From Flavobacterium seoulense (lineage in GTDB: Bacteria > Bacteroidota > Bacteroidia > Flavobacteriales > Flavobacteriaceae), in NCBI RefSeq assembly GCF_000695795.1, contig NZ_JNCA01000021.1, positions 1-64,000 of the forward strand: a stretch of DNA of 64,000 nucleotides, given 5' to 3'. The position numbers and the translations under genes were made by a program. Under the pieces are notes generated by a model that was not told where the DNA came from, made no database searches, and saw nothing but the letters and a program-made list of their open reading frames with translations. This document shows, one piece after another, positions 23,417 through 31,556 of the stretch (within the stretch, counting starts at the first letter, position 1; every line of letters starts with the position of its first letter).

Positions 23417-24082
23417 ATGAACAAAGTTGAACTTTTTGAAAACGAAAGAGCTTTAGGTTACAATGAATTTGTTACTACCTGAATACCTAACTATCATTAT
23501 TCTTAAATCATTTACCGCAATTACTTAGTGAAACTGAGCAAAAAGATTTATTAGTGGTTGGATCCCAAACCGGAAATGAGATAGAACGTTTTATTCAGGC
23601 TCCAGAACAATGGCAAATAACAGGTATAGATCCTTCTCCGGAAATGATTTTGCAAACCAATGAAAAACTTAACAATTAAGAGAATGTTACACTTATTGAA
23701 GGTTTAGTAACTGATCTTGGTATCGAAAAAAATACCATGCTGCCACCCTATTATTAGTTTTACATTTTTTGGACGACAACGGAAACAAACTCGATTTACT
23801 TAAAATATTGTCGAAAAATTAGTTTCGGGAGCTCCATTGGTATTACTAGATATAACCGGAAATGAAACCTAAATTAAACAAAATCTAAATACTCTTAGAC
23901 TTCTTTTACCAGCCGGTTTAGATGAAGAACAAGTAACTAATCGTTTAAACAGAATCGAAAAAGATCTTTTTGCTGTTTCTGAAGAGCGATTGTCAGCATT
24001 ATGCATTGAAGCAGGATTTGAAGCACCACATCGTTTTTTTCAATCCTCAATTTATATGCGCTGGATAACTAAAAAGAAATAG
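23417..24082 (+). pseudogene. Decayed class I SAM-dependent methyltransferase
   Basis: Translation from the ATG at 23417 starts MNKVELFENERALGYNEFVTT and then hits a stop. The following in-frame sequence still reads PQLLSETEQKDLLVVGSQTGN, ERFIQAPEQWQITGIDPSPEM and a VTLIEGLVTDLG-like stretch, i.e. SAM-binding motif I (GCGTG changed to GSQTG), motif II acidic Asp and post-I region. At least three stop codons (near 23480, 23677 and 23755) and several frameshifts interrupt it. The far end is readable again as LSALCIEAGFEAPHRFFQSS and YMRWITKKK before the stop at 24082. It lies 19 bp after the VOC gene and was probably its operon partner. Confidence 0.88.
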
Positions 24083-24121
24083 AATATCAAAATAAATTAA
24101 TCACAAGATTAAGTTTTTATT

Positions 24122-24188
24122 TACCACAGATTGAGGGGTTTTAGGCTAATTAACAGCTGATTATCTTTCAATCTGTGGTATTTTTTTT
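24122..24188 (+). terminator. Long-loop terminator after the methyltransferase pseudogene
   Basis: TACCACAGATTGA (24122-24134) and TCAATCTGTGGTA (24168-24180) form a perfect 13-bp stem, followed by T8 (24181-24188). The CCACAGATT word makes it a member of the palindromic intergenic repeat family. Confidence 0.75.
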
Positions 24189-24216
24189 GGACACTAATTA
24201 AAAAAATCAAATTATT

Positions 24217-24248
24217 TTTGTTTTAGTTAGGATAACTAACTATATTTG
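24217..24248 (+). promoter_or_regulatory. Promoter and operator copy 1 of the MarR-Cys regulon
   Basis: -33 TTTG (24217-24220), 20-bp spacer, -7 TATATTTG (24241-24248). The dyad GTTAGGATAACTAAC (24226-24240; GTTAG/CTAAC arms, extending to TAGTTAG/CTAACTA) fills the spacer up to the -7 box. A second copy controls the next gene. Confidence 0.8.
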
Positions 24249-24290
24249 TTTCAGCAATTTTGCACCGAAATAATTTTAAATTTAATTACC

Positions 24291-24524
24291 ATGAAAAAAT
24301 CAGTTTTTTATCACGCAGGCTGTCCTGTTTGTATTAGTGCAGAACAGGACATTATCGAACTTATTGGAGCAAACAATGTTGATATTGTGAACATTGGAAA
24401 AGAAAAAAACAGAATTGACGAAGCCGAAAAAGCAGGCATTCAATCGGTTCCCGCATTGGTTACACCAAATGGAAATGTACTTCACATTAATTTTGGAGCC
24501 TCATTAGAAGATGTAAAAGCTTAA
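24291..24524 (+). CDS. Thioredoxin-like CxxC protein
   Basis: 77-residue glutaredoxin/thioredoxin-fold protein. KSVFYHAGCPVCISAEQDIIELIG carries the redox motif CPVC at residues 10-13, and GIQSVPALVTPNG holds the cis-Pro turn near 49-61. The start at 24291 was chosen as the first Met giving a normal fold; an in-frame TTG-type extension upstream would cross the promoter. It is the first gene of a small regulon sharing its operator with the DUF2024 gene and probably repressed by the MarR protein at 24867. Partner and substrate are unknown. Confidence 0.82.
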   Translation: MKKSVFYHAGCPVCISAEQDIIELIGANNVDIVNIGKEKNRIDEAEKAGIQSVPALVTPNGNVLHINFGASLEDVKA

Positions 24525-24529
24525 AAAAA

Positions 24530-24561
24530 TTTGCCTTACATTGTTAGGATTACTAACTTTG
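24530..24561 (+). promoter_or_regulatory. Promoter and operator copy 2 of the MarR-Cys regulon
   Basis: -33 TTTG (24530-24533), 20-bp spacer, -7 TAACTTTG (24554-24561). The dyad GTTAGGATTACTAAC (24543-24557) differs from copy 1 at one position and overlaps the -7 box by 4 bp. It drives the DUF2024-marR pair. Confidence 0.8.
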
Positions 24562-24595
24562 TAAGGCGTTTTATTAATTCAAAATTATAAATAAA

Positions 24596-24859
24596 ATGCA
24601 GGTAGCAGTTTGGGACACCTATGTAACAAAAAAAGACGGAACAATAATGCACTTTGATATTATTGCACCCGAAACGATAAAAGATGCCAACGTAATCTAT
24701 GATTACGGAAACGAATATTTAAAAACGAAAGAACAGCAAGGTCAAACACTGAATTCAAAAGAATGTCAGTTTTGCCATATTGAAACAGTTCATCCTGCAT
24801 GGGAGAACGAAATTAAACAAAAAGGCTATTTCGTTTACGAAATGGAAAATTGTGACTAA
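24596..24859 (+). CDS. DUF2024-family protein
   Basis: 87-residue small protein matching the DUF2024 pattern: VAVWDTYVTKKDGTIMHFDIIAP at the N-terminus, YGNEYLKTK in the middle, and ECQFCHIETVHP near 56-67 with a CxxCH motif that could bind metal or be redox-active. It ends 7 bp before the MarR-Cys start and is co-transcribed with it. Function is unknown; its regulon mates (CxxC thioredoxin, cysteine-rich MarR) suggest thiol or metal chemistry. Confidence 0.85.
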   Translation: MQVAVWDTYVTKKDGTIMHFDIIAPETIKDANVIYDYGNEYLKTKEQQGQTLNSKECQFCHIETVHPAWENEIKQKGYFVYEMENCD

Positions 24860-24866
24860 TACAACT

Positions 24867-25478
24867 ATGAACAAATCAGATTTTGACTTAGATTATCAAA
24901 ACCAAAGCAACGAAAGTAAAATTGTGGCTTCGCTGGAACGCATTTCACAGGCTTTTCGTGTTTTGTTGTGGCAGGAAAGTAAAGAGTTTTCATTAAGCCC
25001 TATTCAGGTGCAGGTATTGATTTTTTTACTTCATCACAGTGATGAAAAAAGAAAAGTAAGCTATCTGGCAGAAGAATTTAATATGACCAAAGCCACGATT
25101 AGCGACACCATTAAAACGCTAGATCAAAAAAATCTGATTACCAAAGAATATGAAGCACACGACACCAGAAGTTATACTATTAATCTAACTGAAAAAGGCA
25201 AAGATATTGCCGGAAAAACATCTCTTTTTACCGAACAAATCAGGAAACCAATTGATAAATTAGGTACAGACGATAAAGAAAACTTGTTATTGAGTCTGAT
25301 GAATATAATAAGGCATTTGAATCAGAATGAAGTAATTACTATTCAAAGAATGTGTCATTCCTGTGCTTACCATGAAGTTTCAGCATCCGGACAAAAACAT
25401 TTTTGTAAACTACTCAATCAGAACTTACATGTTCGGGATTTACGAATTGACTGTCCTGAACATAAAATGAAAGTGTAA
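24867..25478 (+). CDS. MarR-family regulator with C-terminal four-cysteine motif
   Basis: 203-residue regulator. The winged-helix domain spans about 25-140: SLSPIQVQVLIFLLHH-like, KVSYLAEEFNMTKATISDTIKTLDQKNLITKEYEAHDTRSY (HTH and wing in two blocks). The tail adds RMCHSCAYHE, then HFCKLL, then RIDCPEH, i.e. C-x2-C-x13-C-x15-C. Four conserved-looking cysteines suggest binding of Fe-S or zinc, or thiol sensing. The start at 24867 (MNKSDFDL) avoids the overlap of nearly 30 codons with DUF2024. The two matching dyads at 24226 and 24543 are its probable operators. Confidence 0.85.
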   Translation: MNKSDFDLDYQNQSNESKIVASLERISQAFRVLLWQESKEFSLSPIQVQVLIFLLHHSDEKRKVSYLAEEFNMTKATISDTIKTLDQKNLITKEYEAHDTRSYTINLTEKGKDIAGKTSLFTEQIRKPIDKLGTDDKENLLLSLMNIIRHLNQNEVITIQRMCHSCAYHEVSASGQKHFCKLLNQNLHVRDLRIDCPEHKMKV

Positions 25479-25503
25479 AACAATAGCTTACATTCGATAA
25501 AAT

Positions 25504-25545
25504 AAAAAATCCCAAATAGTTCTAAAAAACTATTTAGGATTTTTT
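25504..25545. terminator. Bidirectional terminator
   Basis: AAAATCC and AAATAGTT (25506-25521) pair with AACTATTT and GGATTTT (25528-25543), with one mismatch (C25513/A25536). T tracts follow on both strands. It separates the marR gene (+) from the outer-membrane protein gene (-). Confidence 0.8.
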
Positions 25546-25567
25546 ATATTTTTTAAATTAATTTCTG

Positions 25568-26101
25568 TTATAAATCAAATCCATAAGCTAATCGAAGCAT
25601 CACTTGTGCTAAACCGTTATCAGGTACGCCGTCTTTGATCATTGGAAAATCTTTTAAAAACTCATATCGTACACTAATATCTATAGATTTTGCTGCATAT
25701 CCTATACTTGGACAAAATAACATTGAGTTAGAACTATAATGTTTTTTAGTTACTGAAAATGCTCCTCCTATTTCGCCCATGGCATAAAATTCATTGCTAA
25801 AAAGGAACGTTTTATACCCTACTTTTACAGGAATGTATCCAAAACTAGGTCCATCGTCTTTCACAAATAAATTGTTGTAACCTGTTGTAAAAGTAATAGA
25901 ATAAGTTTCTGAAATATTGTACTGCGCTCTCACATCGCCTCCCAAATTAAAACTATAGGGCTTATTAAGCGGTAATCCCGTGTTTAGCCCAACTCCGAAT
26001 TTAAAATTACGTTCGTAATTATCTGATTTCATTTGAGCAACAGCTACAGTAGAAAAACTGAAAATACAAAATAGAGCGAAAATTTTAGTTATCTGTTTCA
26101 T
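25568..26101 (-). CDS. Outer-membrane beta-barrel-like protein
   Basis: 177-residue exported protein. The signal peptide is FALFCIFSFSTVAVAQ (about 8-23). Alternating hydrophobic strands follow, e.g. FKFGVGLNTGLPL, SITFTTGYNNLF, YIPVKVGYKTFLF, FYAMGEIGGAFSV, and the C-terminal strand AQVMLRLAYGFDL ends in an aromatic/Leu-type barrel terminus. It is probably a small eight-stranded porin-like OMP (OmpW/OMP_b-brl type). It starts 3 bp after the upstream gene and is the last gene of the YtxH-holin unit. Confidence 0.72.
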   Translation of the reverse strand: MKQITKIFALFCIFSFSTVAVAQMKSDNYERNFKFGVGLNTGLPLNKPYSFNLGGDVRAQYNISETYSITFTTGYNNLFVKDDGPSFGYIPVKVGYKTFLFSNEFYAMGEIGGAFSVTKKHYSSNSMLFCPSIGYAAKSIDISVRYEFLKDFPMIKDGVPDNGLAQVMLRLAYGFDL

Positions 26102-26104
26102 AAT

Positions 26105-26443
26105 CTATGTATTAGGATGTACTTTTTTAGAAATAAAATTAGTCACTCCGTATTGTAAAAGATAGCCTGCAATTTTTTTAAAGATTGAGCTGGATTTTCC
26201 AATTAGTAATTTCTTTGACAAATAGCCACCTGCAAGACTTGTTGCAAGTTGTACAATATTCGATTTAACTTCTGGAAATTGTTTTAAATCATCCAGAGTT
26301 CCTTTTAGAATATTCATTGGCTTAAAACTCTGAACAGTTACATCGAATTGATTTTTTAAATCATCATATTTCTCTTGTCTTTCCCTTTCCAAGCGTGCAA
26401 TGGCCTGGTCTAATAATGTATTTTGATCTTTATAGGACGCCAT
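26105..26443 (-). CDS. Conserved protein of the YtxH/holin stress unit, unknown function
   Basis: 112-residue protein. The N-terminal half is a charged helix (AIARLERERQEKYDDLKNQFDVTVQSF), and the C-terminal half is moderately hydrophobic (LATSLAGGYLSKKLLIGKSSS, KKIAGYLLQYGVTNFISKK), perhaps membrane-associated. I do not recognise a named family with certainty. It overlaps the preceding holin-like gene by 14 bp and precedes the OMP gene by 3 bp, so the four genes form one unit. Confidence 0.72.
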   Translation of the reverse strand: MASYKDQNTLLDQAIARLERERQEKYDDLKNQFDVTVQSFKPMNILKGTLDDLKQFPEVKSNIVQLATSLAGGYLSKKLLIGKSSSIFKKIAGYLLQYGVTNFISKKVHPNT

Positions 26444-26819
26444 CTTCTTTACTTTTAGAGTCGTTAGACATTGATTTTGATTTTAACAATTTGGCAATGA
26501 CTAAATTGGTTATTGGAGTTTTTATGATACTGTCTTTATTAGCTTTTAAAACTATAATAAATAACAAATAAATAAGAGCCACTACTCCATATCCTAAATA
26601 ATCTTTACCAAAAAGTTCTCCAAGATATAAGCTTAAAGCAATATTTACTAATAAGATAAACATTACAATAAACATAAATATTACAATCCTTGATACTAGA
26701 GAGGATAGAACATCGGCAATTTTATCAATCGTATTGAGTTTGACTAATTCAATGTTTACATCTACGTATTCCTTAGCTTTCTTATATAGTAAATCTATGT
26801 TCTCTGCAATTGTATCCAT
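26430..26819 (-). CDS. Putative holin-superfamily III / phage-holin-like membrane protein
   Basis: 129-residue protein with a helical N-terminus (DLLYKKAKEYVDVNIELVKLNTIDKIADVLSSL, in parts) and two membrane segments near 43-65 (IVIFMFIVMFILLVNIALSLYL) and 75-92 (LGYGVVALIYLLFIIVLKA). A basic C-terminus follows. Such Holin-X/DUF1469-like proteins are chromosomal and usually linked to YtxH in general-stress operons. No lysis or phage genes are present. Confidence 0.78.
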   Translation of the reverse strand: MDTIAENIDLLYKKAKEYVDVNIELVKLNTIDKIADVLSSLVSRIVIFMFIVMFILLVNIALSLYLGELFGKDYLGYGVVALIYLLFIIVLKANKDSIIKTPITNLVIAKLLKSKSMSNDSKSKEDGVL

Positions 26820-26820
26820 A

Positions 26821-27132
26821 CTAATTTTTTATTTTATTAATTTCTTTAATATTGTTAAGATTGTTAGTTCTTTCAGAAGCAAACTGATCTGTTTTATTCA
26901 ATCCTTCGTTAACTAACTCTTCGGCTTTACTTAATAAAGAATCACATTTTTCTGAAAAGTTTTCTATAAAATCATTAACATAATTCTTTATAGAATCTTT
27001 AGTATCGTTTCCTTTATCGGCAATTTTTTTTCGGGTATTACAACCTTTGTCCGGAGCGAATAAAATTCCTAATGCTGCACCTACTGCAACTCCCCCTAAT
27101 AAACCTATAACTGTTTTTGATGATGTTTTCAT
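26821..27132 (-). CDS. YtxH-domain general stress protein
   Basis: 103-residue protein. The N-terminal Gly/Ala-rich membrane helix VIGLLGGVAVGAALGILFAPDKG is the YtxH hallmark (about 8-30). It is followed by KKIADKGNDTKDSIKNYVNDFIENF and an amphipathic helical tail. Family members accumulate under stress and starvation. It ends 1 bp before the holin-like gene and is translated from ATG at 27132. Confidence 0.88.
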   Translation of the reverse strand: MKTSSKTVIGLLGGVAVGAALGILFAPDKGCNTRKKIADKGNDTKDSIKNYVNDFIENFSEKCDSLLSKAEELVNEGLNKTDQFASERTNNLNNIKEINKIKN

Positions 27133-27219
27133 ATTGTTAATTTTTTAAGTTGCTATTTTTTGATTTGGATCACTCATTAGTAATCTTATTTAAATTCATG
27201 TTTTAGTTTTAAGACAGTT

Positions 27220-27318
27220 TTAGTAGAAAAACAAATTATAAATTGGACTAAAACGTTGGACAGTCATAAATGCCATCACAAATACATGAATAACAAATGT
27301 TTCGATCTTATTTTCCAT
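27220..27318 (-). CDS. Possible 32-residue small protein upstream of ytxH
   Basis: An ATG at 27318-27316 opens a 32-codon frame, beginning MENKIETFVIHVFVMAFMTV and continuing to a TAA at 27222-27220. The centre is hydrophobic, as in single-pass micro-proteins. CATCTTTG, close to the -7 consensus, lies about 30 bp upstream on the minus strand. It would be the first gene of the ytxH unit. It could be chance; an alternative reading of the opposite strand is given under findings. Confidence 0.35.
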   Translation of the reverse strand: MENKIETFVIHVFVMAFMTVQRFSPIYNLFFY

Positions 27319-27446
27319 AATAATTTAATTTTATTATTTCTATGTTACAAAGATGCAATTCATTAGTATTTACTTCATTATAATATATTTTAGAAAATTT
27401 ATACAATTACCATTCTTAGCAAAACTGTCTTTTTTTAAATACATTT

Positions 27447-27872
27447 TTAGCTTGAAATATTTTCTAAACTTGCTTCCAGACTTATTTCTAAACTTTCATA
27501 AGCTTTACTTACGGGACAATTTTGTTTCGCTCCATTTGCAATCTCCTGAAACTGCTCTTCTTTTAATTCGGCAACTTTAGCTTTTAATACTAATTGTGAT
27601 TTTGTGATACGGCCGTCTTCTAACGAAATAGTGCATTTTGTTTCTAATACTTCAGGCATAAATCCTGCTTTTGTCAAATCGGCGCTTAATTGCATGGTGA
27701 AACATCCTGCGTGAGCGGCAGCCATTAATTCTTCGGGATTAGTTCCTGTGCCTTCTTCAAATCGGCTTGTATAAGAATATTTTGTGTTATCTAAAGCTTT
27801 ACTTTCTGAAATTAAATGTCCGTTTCCTTCTTTTAAATTGCCACTCCAGATGGCTGTTGCATATCTTTTCAT
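27447..27872 (-). CDS. osmC: OsmC-family peroxiredoxin
   Basis: 141-residue OsmC/Ohr-fold hydroperoxide reductase. KRYATAIWSGNLKEGNGHLISES at the N-terminus; GTGTNPEELMAAAHAGCFTMQLSADL near 41-66 with peroxidatic Cys; and GAKQNCPVSKAYESLEISLEA near 113-133 with the second Cys. The NPEELMAAAHAGCF spacing is OsmC-type. Likely role is removal of organic hydroperoxides in osmotic or oxidative stress. It is monocistronic, next to the YtxH unit. Confidence 0.93.
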   Translation of the reverse strand: MKRYATAIWSGNLKEGNGHLISESKALDNTKYSYTSRFEEGTGTNPEELMAAAHAGCFTMQLSADLTKAGFMPEVLETKCTISLEDGRITKSQLVLKAKVAELKEEQFQEIANGAKQNCPVSKAYESLEISLEASLENISS

Positions 27873-28201
27873 CTTTAATAAATTTTAATGATTAAATAAT
27901 TATTTATAGTATCTGGCTTCATTTTATTGATTCTCTTTTTGAAAAAAGTAATGAAGTTATTGTAAAGTTGAACTTTATAAAAAGATAGACTTAACTCATA
28001 CAGAATCTATTTTAACCGAATCAATTACATCAAAGCCACAAATAACGAAAATATCTTTTCCTAATCTTTGTCCTAATATTTCATAAAACTGATTTTAGTG
28101 GAATTATGTAACATAATGAATTAATTCTATAACAAATTGAGAGTAGTGTTGTTGCATATTTGTATTCATCCCAACTTTTATTAATCAAACAATATTTGAC
28201 T
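27873..28201. other. Intergenic region between osmC and the next gene
   Basis: About 330 bp of AT-rich sequence, divergent spacing. CATATTTG at 28155-28162 is one base from the -7 consensus and would place transcription start between a spurious ATG at 28160 and the preferred start at 28202. No hairpin, RNA gene or conserved repeat was seen. Confidence 0.4.
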
Positions 28202-28357
28202 ATGAAAAATTTAAGCCTCAACACAAAGCAAAATGCAGCCATAAAACAAACTTTAAGCCTGGAAGAATTTATTAAAAAGTATATTTCTCAATCTACTGCC
28301 GAGATAAAAGAGATTATTTTCTCTTTTGATTTAAAAAAAACTTTAAAAAAAGAGTAA
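28202..28357 (+). CDS. Small protein of unknown function
   Basis: 51 codons starting MKNLSLNTKQNAAIKQTLSL, mostly helical and basic (SLEEFIKKYISQSTAEIKEII), ending KKTLKKE. I do not recognise it. The start at 28202 is chosen because an upstream in-frame ATG (28160) lies inside the probable -7 element. It precedes the AraC-type regulator by 52 bp on the same strand and may be co-transcribed. Confidence 0.55.
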   Translation: MKNLSLNTKQNAAIKQTLSLEEFIKKYISQSTAEIKEIIFSFDLKKTLKKE

Positions 28358-28409
28358 TTGTTTAAATCTTAAGAAAAATGATTAGTAAGTAACTTTTAAA
28401 AATGCTAGT

Positions 28410-29432
28410 ATGAAAACTATATCAATCACATCAAATTATCTGTACAGTATTTTTGAACAAATACAAGCTCAATTAGGCGGTAATCTTGATAAAAAATCTA
28501 AAGAATACCGATTAGAAATAAACAATGATACTGGAAAAGGATTCATTTCAGGAATCATGATTGAACCTGCAATATGTTATATTGAATATGAAATCATTTT
28601 TAAAGAAGATGTATCTTTTGTATATAAACAAGATAATTCAAGTTCAATTCATTTTGGTTATTGTTCAAATGGATGCCTTATGCAAAGTTTTGGCGAAGAA
28701 GGAAAAAGAAATAGATTAAACCAGTTTCAAACAGGTATTTTCTCTAATTCTTTTAACAAAAAAAATACCATCTTTAGCTTTAATAAAAATCAGCCCACAA
28801 AGGCTTCATTGATTACGGTTCACACTTTATCAGTTCATGATCAGGAATTAAAACAACAATTAATAAGTACATTTTTTCAAAACAAAGAAAACCATCCGCT
28901 TTCTTATGTAGGATCACTAAACTTAAAAATTGTTGAACAAATAAATCTTCTAAATTCAATTAATCAAAAAGGATTAGTTAGAAATTTATTAATCAATAGC
29001 TCTGTCTATTTAATTTTAGCTCTTGAAATTGAACAGCATAAATATGATTTGACTAAAGCTCAAAATTGTTTCAATTCGGCACTTACCCAAGTCGATATGG
29101 AAATTATAAAAAGAGTTTCAGAACATATTAAGATGAATCCTGAAATTCAATACAGTTTAAAATATTTATGTAAGAAGTTTGGCATTTCACCTTTTAAATT
29201 ACAGGAAGGTTTTAAAGTTATGCACGACAGAACGGTAACTGATTTTATTAGAAATACCAGAGTAGAAGTTGCCGAAAATCTAATTCGAACTTCTGAACTT
29301 AATATTTCTGAAATTGTATATACTGTGGGACTTACCAGCAGAAGTTATTTTTCGAAAATTTTTAAAGAAAAATACAATTGTAGTCCAAAACATTATCAAA
29401 ATCATCAAAATAAAGTGGTAATTACTGCCTAA
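28410..29432 (+). CDS. AraC-family transcriptional regulator
   Basis: 340-residue regulator. The C-terminal double HTH is at about 232-330: DMEIIKRVSEHIKMNP, YSLKYLCKKFGISPFKLQEGFKVMHDRTVTDFIRNTRVE (first HTH), then LNISEIVYTVGLTSRSYFSKIFKEKYNCSPKHY (second HTH, AraC signature). The N-terminal 220 residues form an unassigned sensor with GFISGIMIEPAICYIEYEIIF. It resembles the PchR/YqhC-like AraC proteins often found near stress genes. Target is unknown. A terminator follows. Confidence 0.9.
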   Translation: MKTISITSNYLYSIFEQIQAQLGGNLDKKSKEYRLEINNDTGKGFISGIMIEPAICYIEYEIIFKEDVSFVYKQDNSSSIHFGYCSNGCLMQSFGEEGKRNRLNQFQTGIFSNSFNKKNTIFSFNKNQPTKASLITVHTLSVHDQELKQQLISTFFQNKENHPLSYVGSLNLKIVEQINLLNSINQKGLVRNLLINSSVYLILALEIEQHKYDLTKAQNCFNSALTQVDMEIIKRVSEHIKMNPEIQYSLKYLCKKFGISPFKLQEGFKVMHDRTVTDFIRNTRVEVAENLIRTSELNISEIVYTVGLTSRSYFSKIFKEKYNCSPKHYQNHQNKVVITA

Positions 29433-29449
29433 AAAACTACTCAAAATAC

Positions 29450-29477
29450 AAAGCCAGTTTATTACCAAACTGGCTTT
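29450..29477 (+). terminator. Terminator after AraC regulator gene
   Basis: AAAGCCAGTTT (29450-29460), loop ATTACC, AAACTGGCTTT (29467-29477), then a T-rich tail. Confidence 0.85.
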
Positions 29478-29555
29478 TATTTTTTCAATCGGTTTTGTTT
29501 TATTTAAAATTAAATATTTCCACTTGTTCAATTTTATTTTTATCAAAATATTTCT

Positions 29556-31373
29556 ATGAATAAAAAGCGATTAGCCATAATTGGTTCAGGACCAACAGCC
29601 TTATATCTCTTAAAACATATTTCTGATAATAGTATTCAACTTCAAAATCAAATACAGAGTATTAGTATTTTTGAAAAAGGAAAACACATGGGTATGGGAA
29701 TGCCTTATAATCCTGAAACTACCGATAAATATAATTTAGCTAATATTTCATCTGAAGAAATTCCAAAACTCCCGCAAACTTTTGCCGACTGGCTTCGAAC
29801 TCAAAAAAAACAAGTCTTAAAAAAATGGAATATCACTCAATTTCCTATTGAAGATTCTGAAGTGTATAGCCGTTTAGCTTTGGGCCAGTATTTTCACGAA
29901 CAATATCAATTATTAATTACAAAACTAAAAGATTCGGGTTTTATCATTAATGAATTGATAGATCATAAAGTAATTGATATTGTAATCGAAGACAACAACA
30001 CCGAGGTCAAAGTGATTATCGAAAATTCCAAAACTTATGAATTTGACAAAGTAGTAATTGCCACAGGACATCACTGGTCAGCAGAAGATGAACCACAAAG
30101 AGGTTATCATGCTTCACCCTGGCCAATCCAGAAAATAATTCCAAAAGAAGACGAGTACTTTAATTTTCCAATAGGAACGCTGGGTGCTTCTTTGAGCGCT
30201 TTTGATGTTGTTACCTCACTAGCACATCGTCATGGAATTTTCAAAAAAACAAAAAAAGGATTGGTTTTTCATCTTCATGAAAAGGCAAACGGATTTAAAA
30301 TCATTCTTCATTCGGCACAAGGCTGGTTACCGCATTTACAATACGAGCAGGAAGAACCTATGCGGGAAATTTACCGTCATACTAATCGTGAAGAAATATT
30401 ATCATTAGTTGGTTCAAATGGTTTTCTGACCATCGATACCTTTTATGATAAAATATGCCGGCCAGCTTTAATCGAAGCTTTTAAAAAAGATAGAAAAAAG
30501 GAAACGATAAAATTGCTTCAAAATCCCAAGTTTACTTTCGAAGAATTTATCACTTTAATGAGTAAAAAACACGAATACGTGAATTCGTTTGCCGGAATGG
30601 AAAAAGAAAAAAAGTTAGCATTAAATGCTTTGAAAAATAACCAACCTATTCATTGGATGGAAACGCTGGACGATTTAATGTATTGTTTAAATTACCATAC
30701 CGAATTATTATCTGCCGAAGATCATTTATTTTTTCGAAAAGAAATTATGCCTTTTCAAATGAATGTTGTTGCGGCATTGCCTATCAATTCGGCTAATGTT
30801 TTGTTAGCCATGCACAAAGCAAACTGTATTGATTTGGTCGAAGGAAAAGTAACTGTAATTGATGCTGACAAAAATGATACAGAAACAAAAATCGAAATTG
30901 AAAAAGAGAATGGAACTGTAAAAACCGCTTCTTATAAAATGTTTATCAATTGCTCCGGACAAGAAAAAGTAGAAATTGAAAATTATCCTTTTCCTTCGAT
31001 GAGGAAATTTGGAATTATCCAAAAAGCAAGAGCTCAGTTTAAACGAAAACCTAATTTTAAAAAACTGGATAATCCGGATATTGAGAAAGATACTTTTTAT
31101 AAAAACAAAAGAACTTTTTTATTCACTGGAGGAATTGATATTGATCCCACTTACAAAGTCATTCGAAAAAACGGAACATCAGAAGACAAAATACACGATA
31201 TCACTTTTACACACACTTCGGGCTGCCGGCCTTATTCTTACGGTTTACAAGCTTGTAATGCGACAAGCTCTATTGTGGTTGATTCCTGGATTATATTAGA
31301 TAAAGAAAATTCAGATTCTAAAACATCTGTTGAAAATATTACAAAACTTTACGAAGAAGACGGTACTATATAA
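29556..31373 (+). CDS. FAD/NAD(P)-binding oxidoreductase-like protein
   Basis: 605-residue protein with an N-terminal Rossmann FAD site RLAIIGSGPTALYLLKHI (GxGxxG variant, residues 5-22), ISIFEKGKHMGMGMPYNPETTDKYNLANIS near 36-66 (split), VVIATGHHW near 167-175 (second conserved ATG motif), and FINCSGQEKVE near 465-475. It matches the FAD-NAD(P)-binding (HcpA/SidA-like PF13454) family, whose members are often of unknown substrate. It is a stand-alone gene between the AraC regulator and the PA2169/DUF1328 stress proteins. Confidence 0.8.
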   Translation: MNKKRLAIIGSGPTALYLLKHISDNSIQLQNQIQSISIFEKGKHMGMGMPYNPETTDKYNLANISSEEIPKLPQTFADWLRTQKKQVLKKWNITQFPIEDSEVYSRLALGQYFHEQYQLLITKLKDSGFIINELIDHKVIDIVIEDNNTEVKVIIENSKTYEFDKVVIATGHHWSAEDEPQRGYHASPWPIQKIIPKEDEYFNFPIGTLGASLSAFDVVTSLAHRHGIFKKTKKGLVFHLHEKANGFKIILHSAQGWLPHLQYEQEEPMREIYRHTNREEILSLVGSNGFLTIDTFYDKICRPALIEAFKKDRKKETIKLLQNPKFTFEEFITLMSKKHEYVNSFAGMEKEKKLALNALKNNQPIHWMETLDDLMYCLNYHTELLSAEDHLFFRKEIMPFQMNVVAALPINSANVLLAMHKANCIDLVEGKVTVIDADKNDTETKIEIEKENGTVKTASYKMFINCSGQEKVEIENYPFPSMRKFGIIQKARAQFKRKPNFKKLDNPDIEKDTFYKNKRTFLFTGGIDIDPTYKVIRKNGTSEDKIHDITFTHTSGCRPYSYGLQACNATSSIVVDSWIILDKENSDSKTSVENITKLYEEDGTI

Positions 31374-31556
31374 TTCAAAAATCTTTTTTTTGAATTTTGC
31401 TTTGAATTATGCATTTGAGCACTTAAAATAATGATATGCGTTAATAGAAATGCTTATTATTTTGGAAATTAGTAATTGTTACAGTATTTGAATTGTAAAG
31501 AATTATACAAAAAAACAACAATTAAAAAAAGACCATTTTAATCTTAAAAATTGATA

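Noticed and set aside
26430..26819. Holin-like protein as evidence of a prophage
   Set aside because: Neighbours are YtxH and other stress proteins; no lysin, capsid, tail or integrase genes occur.
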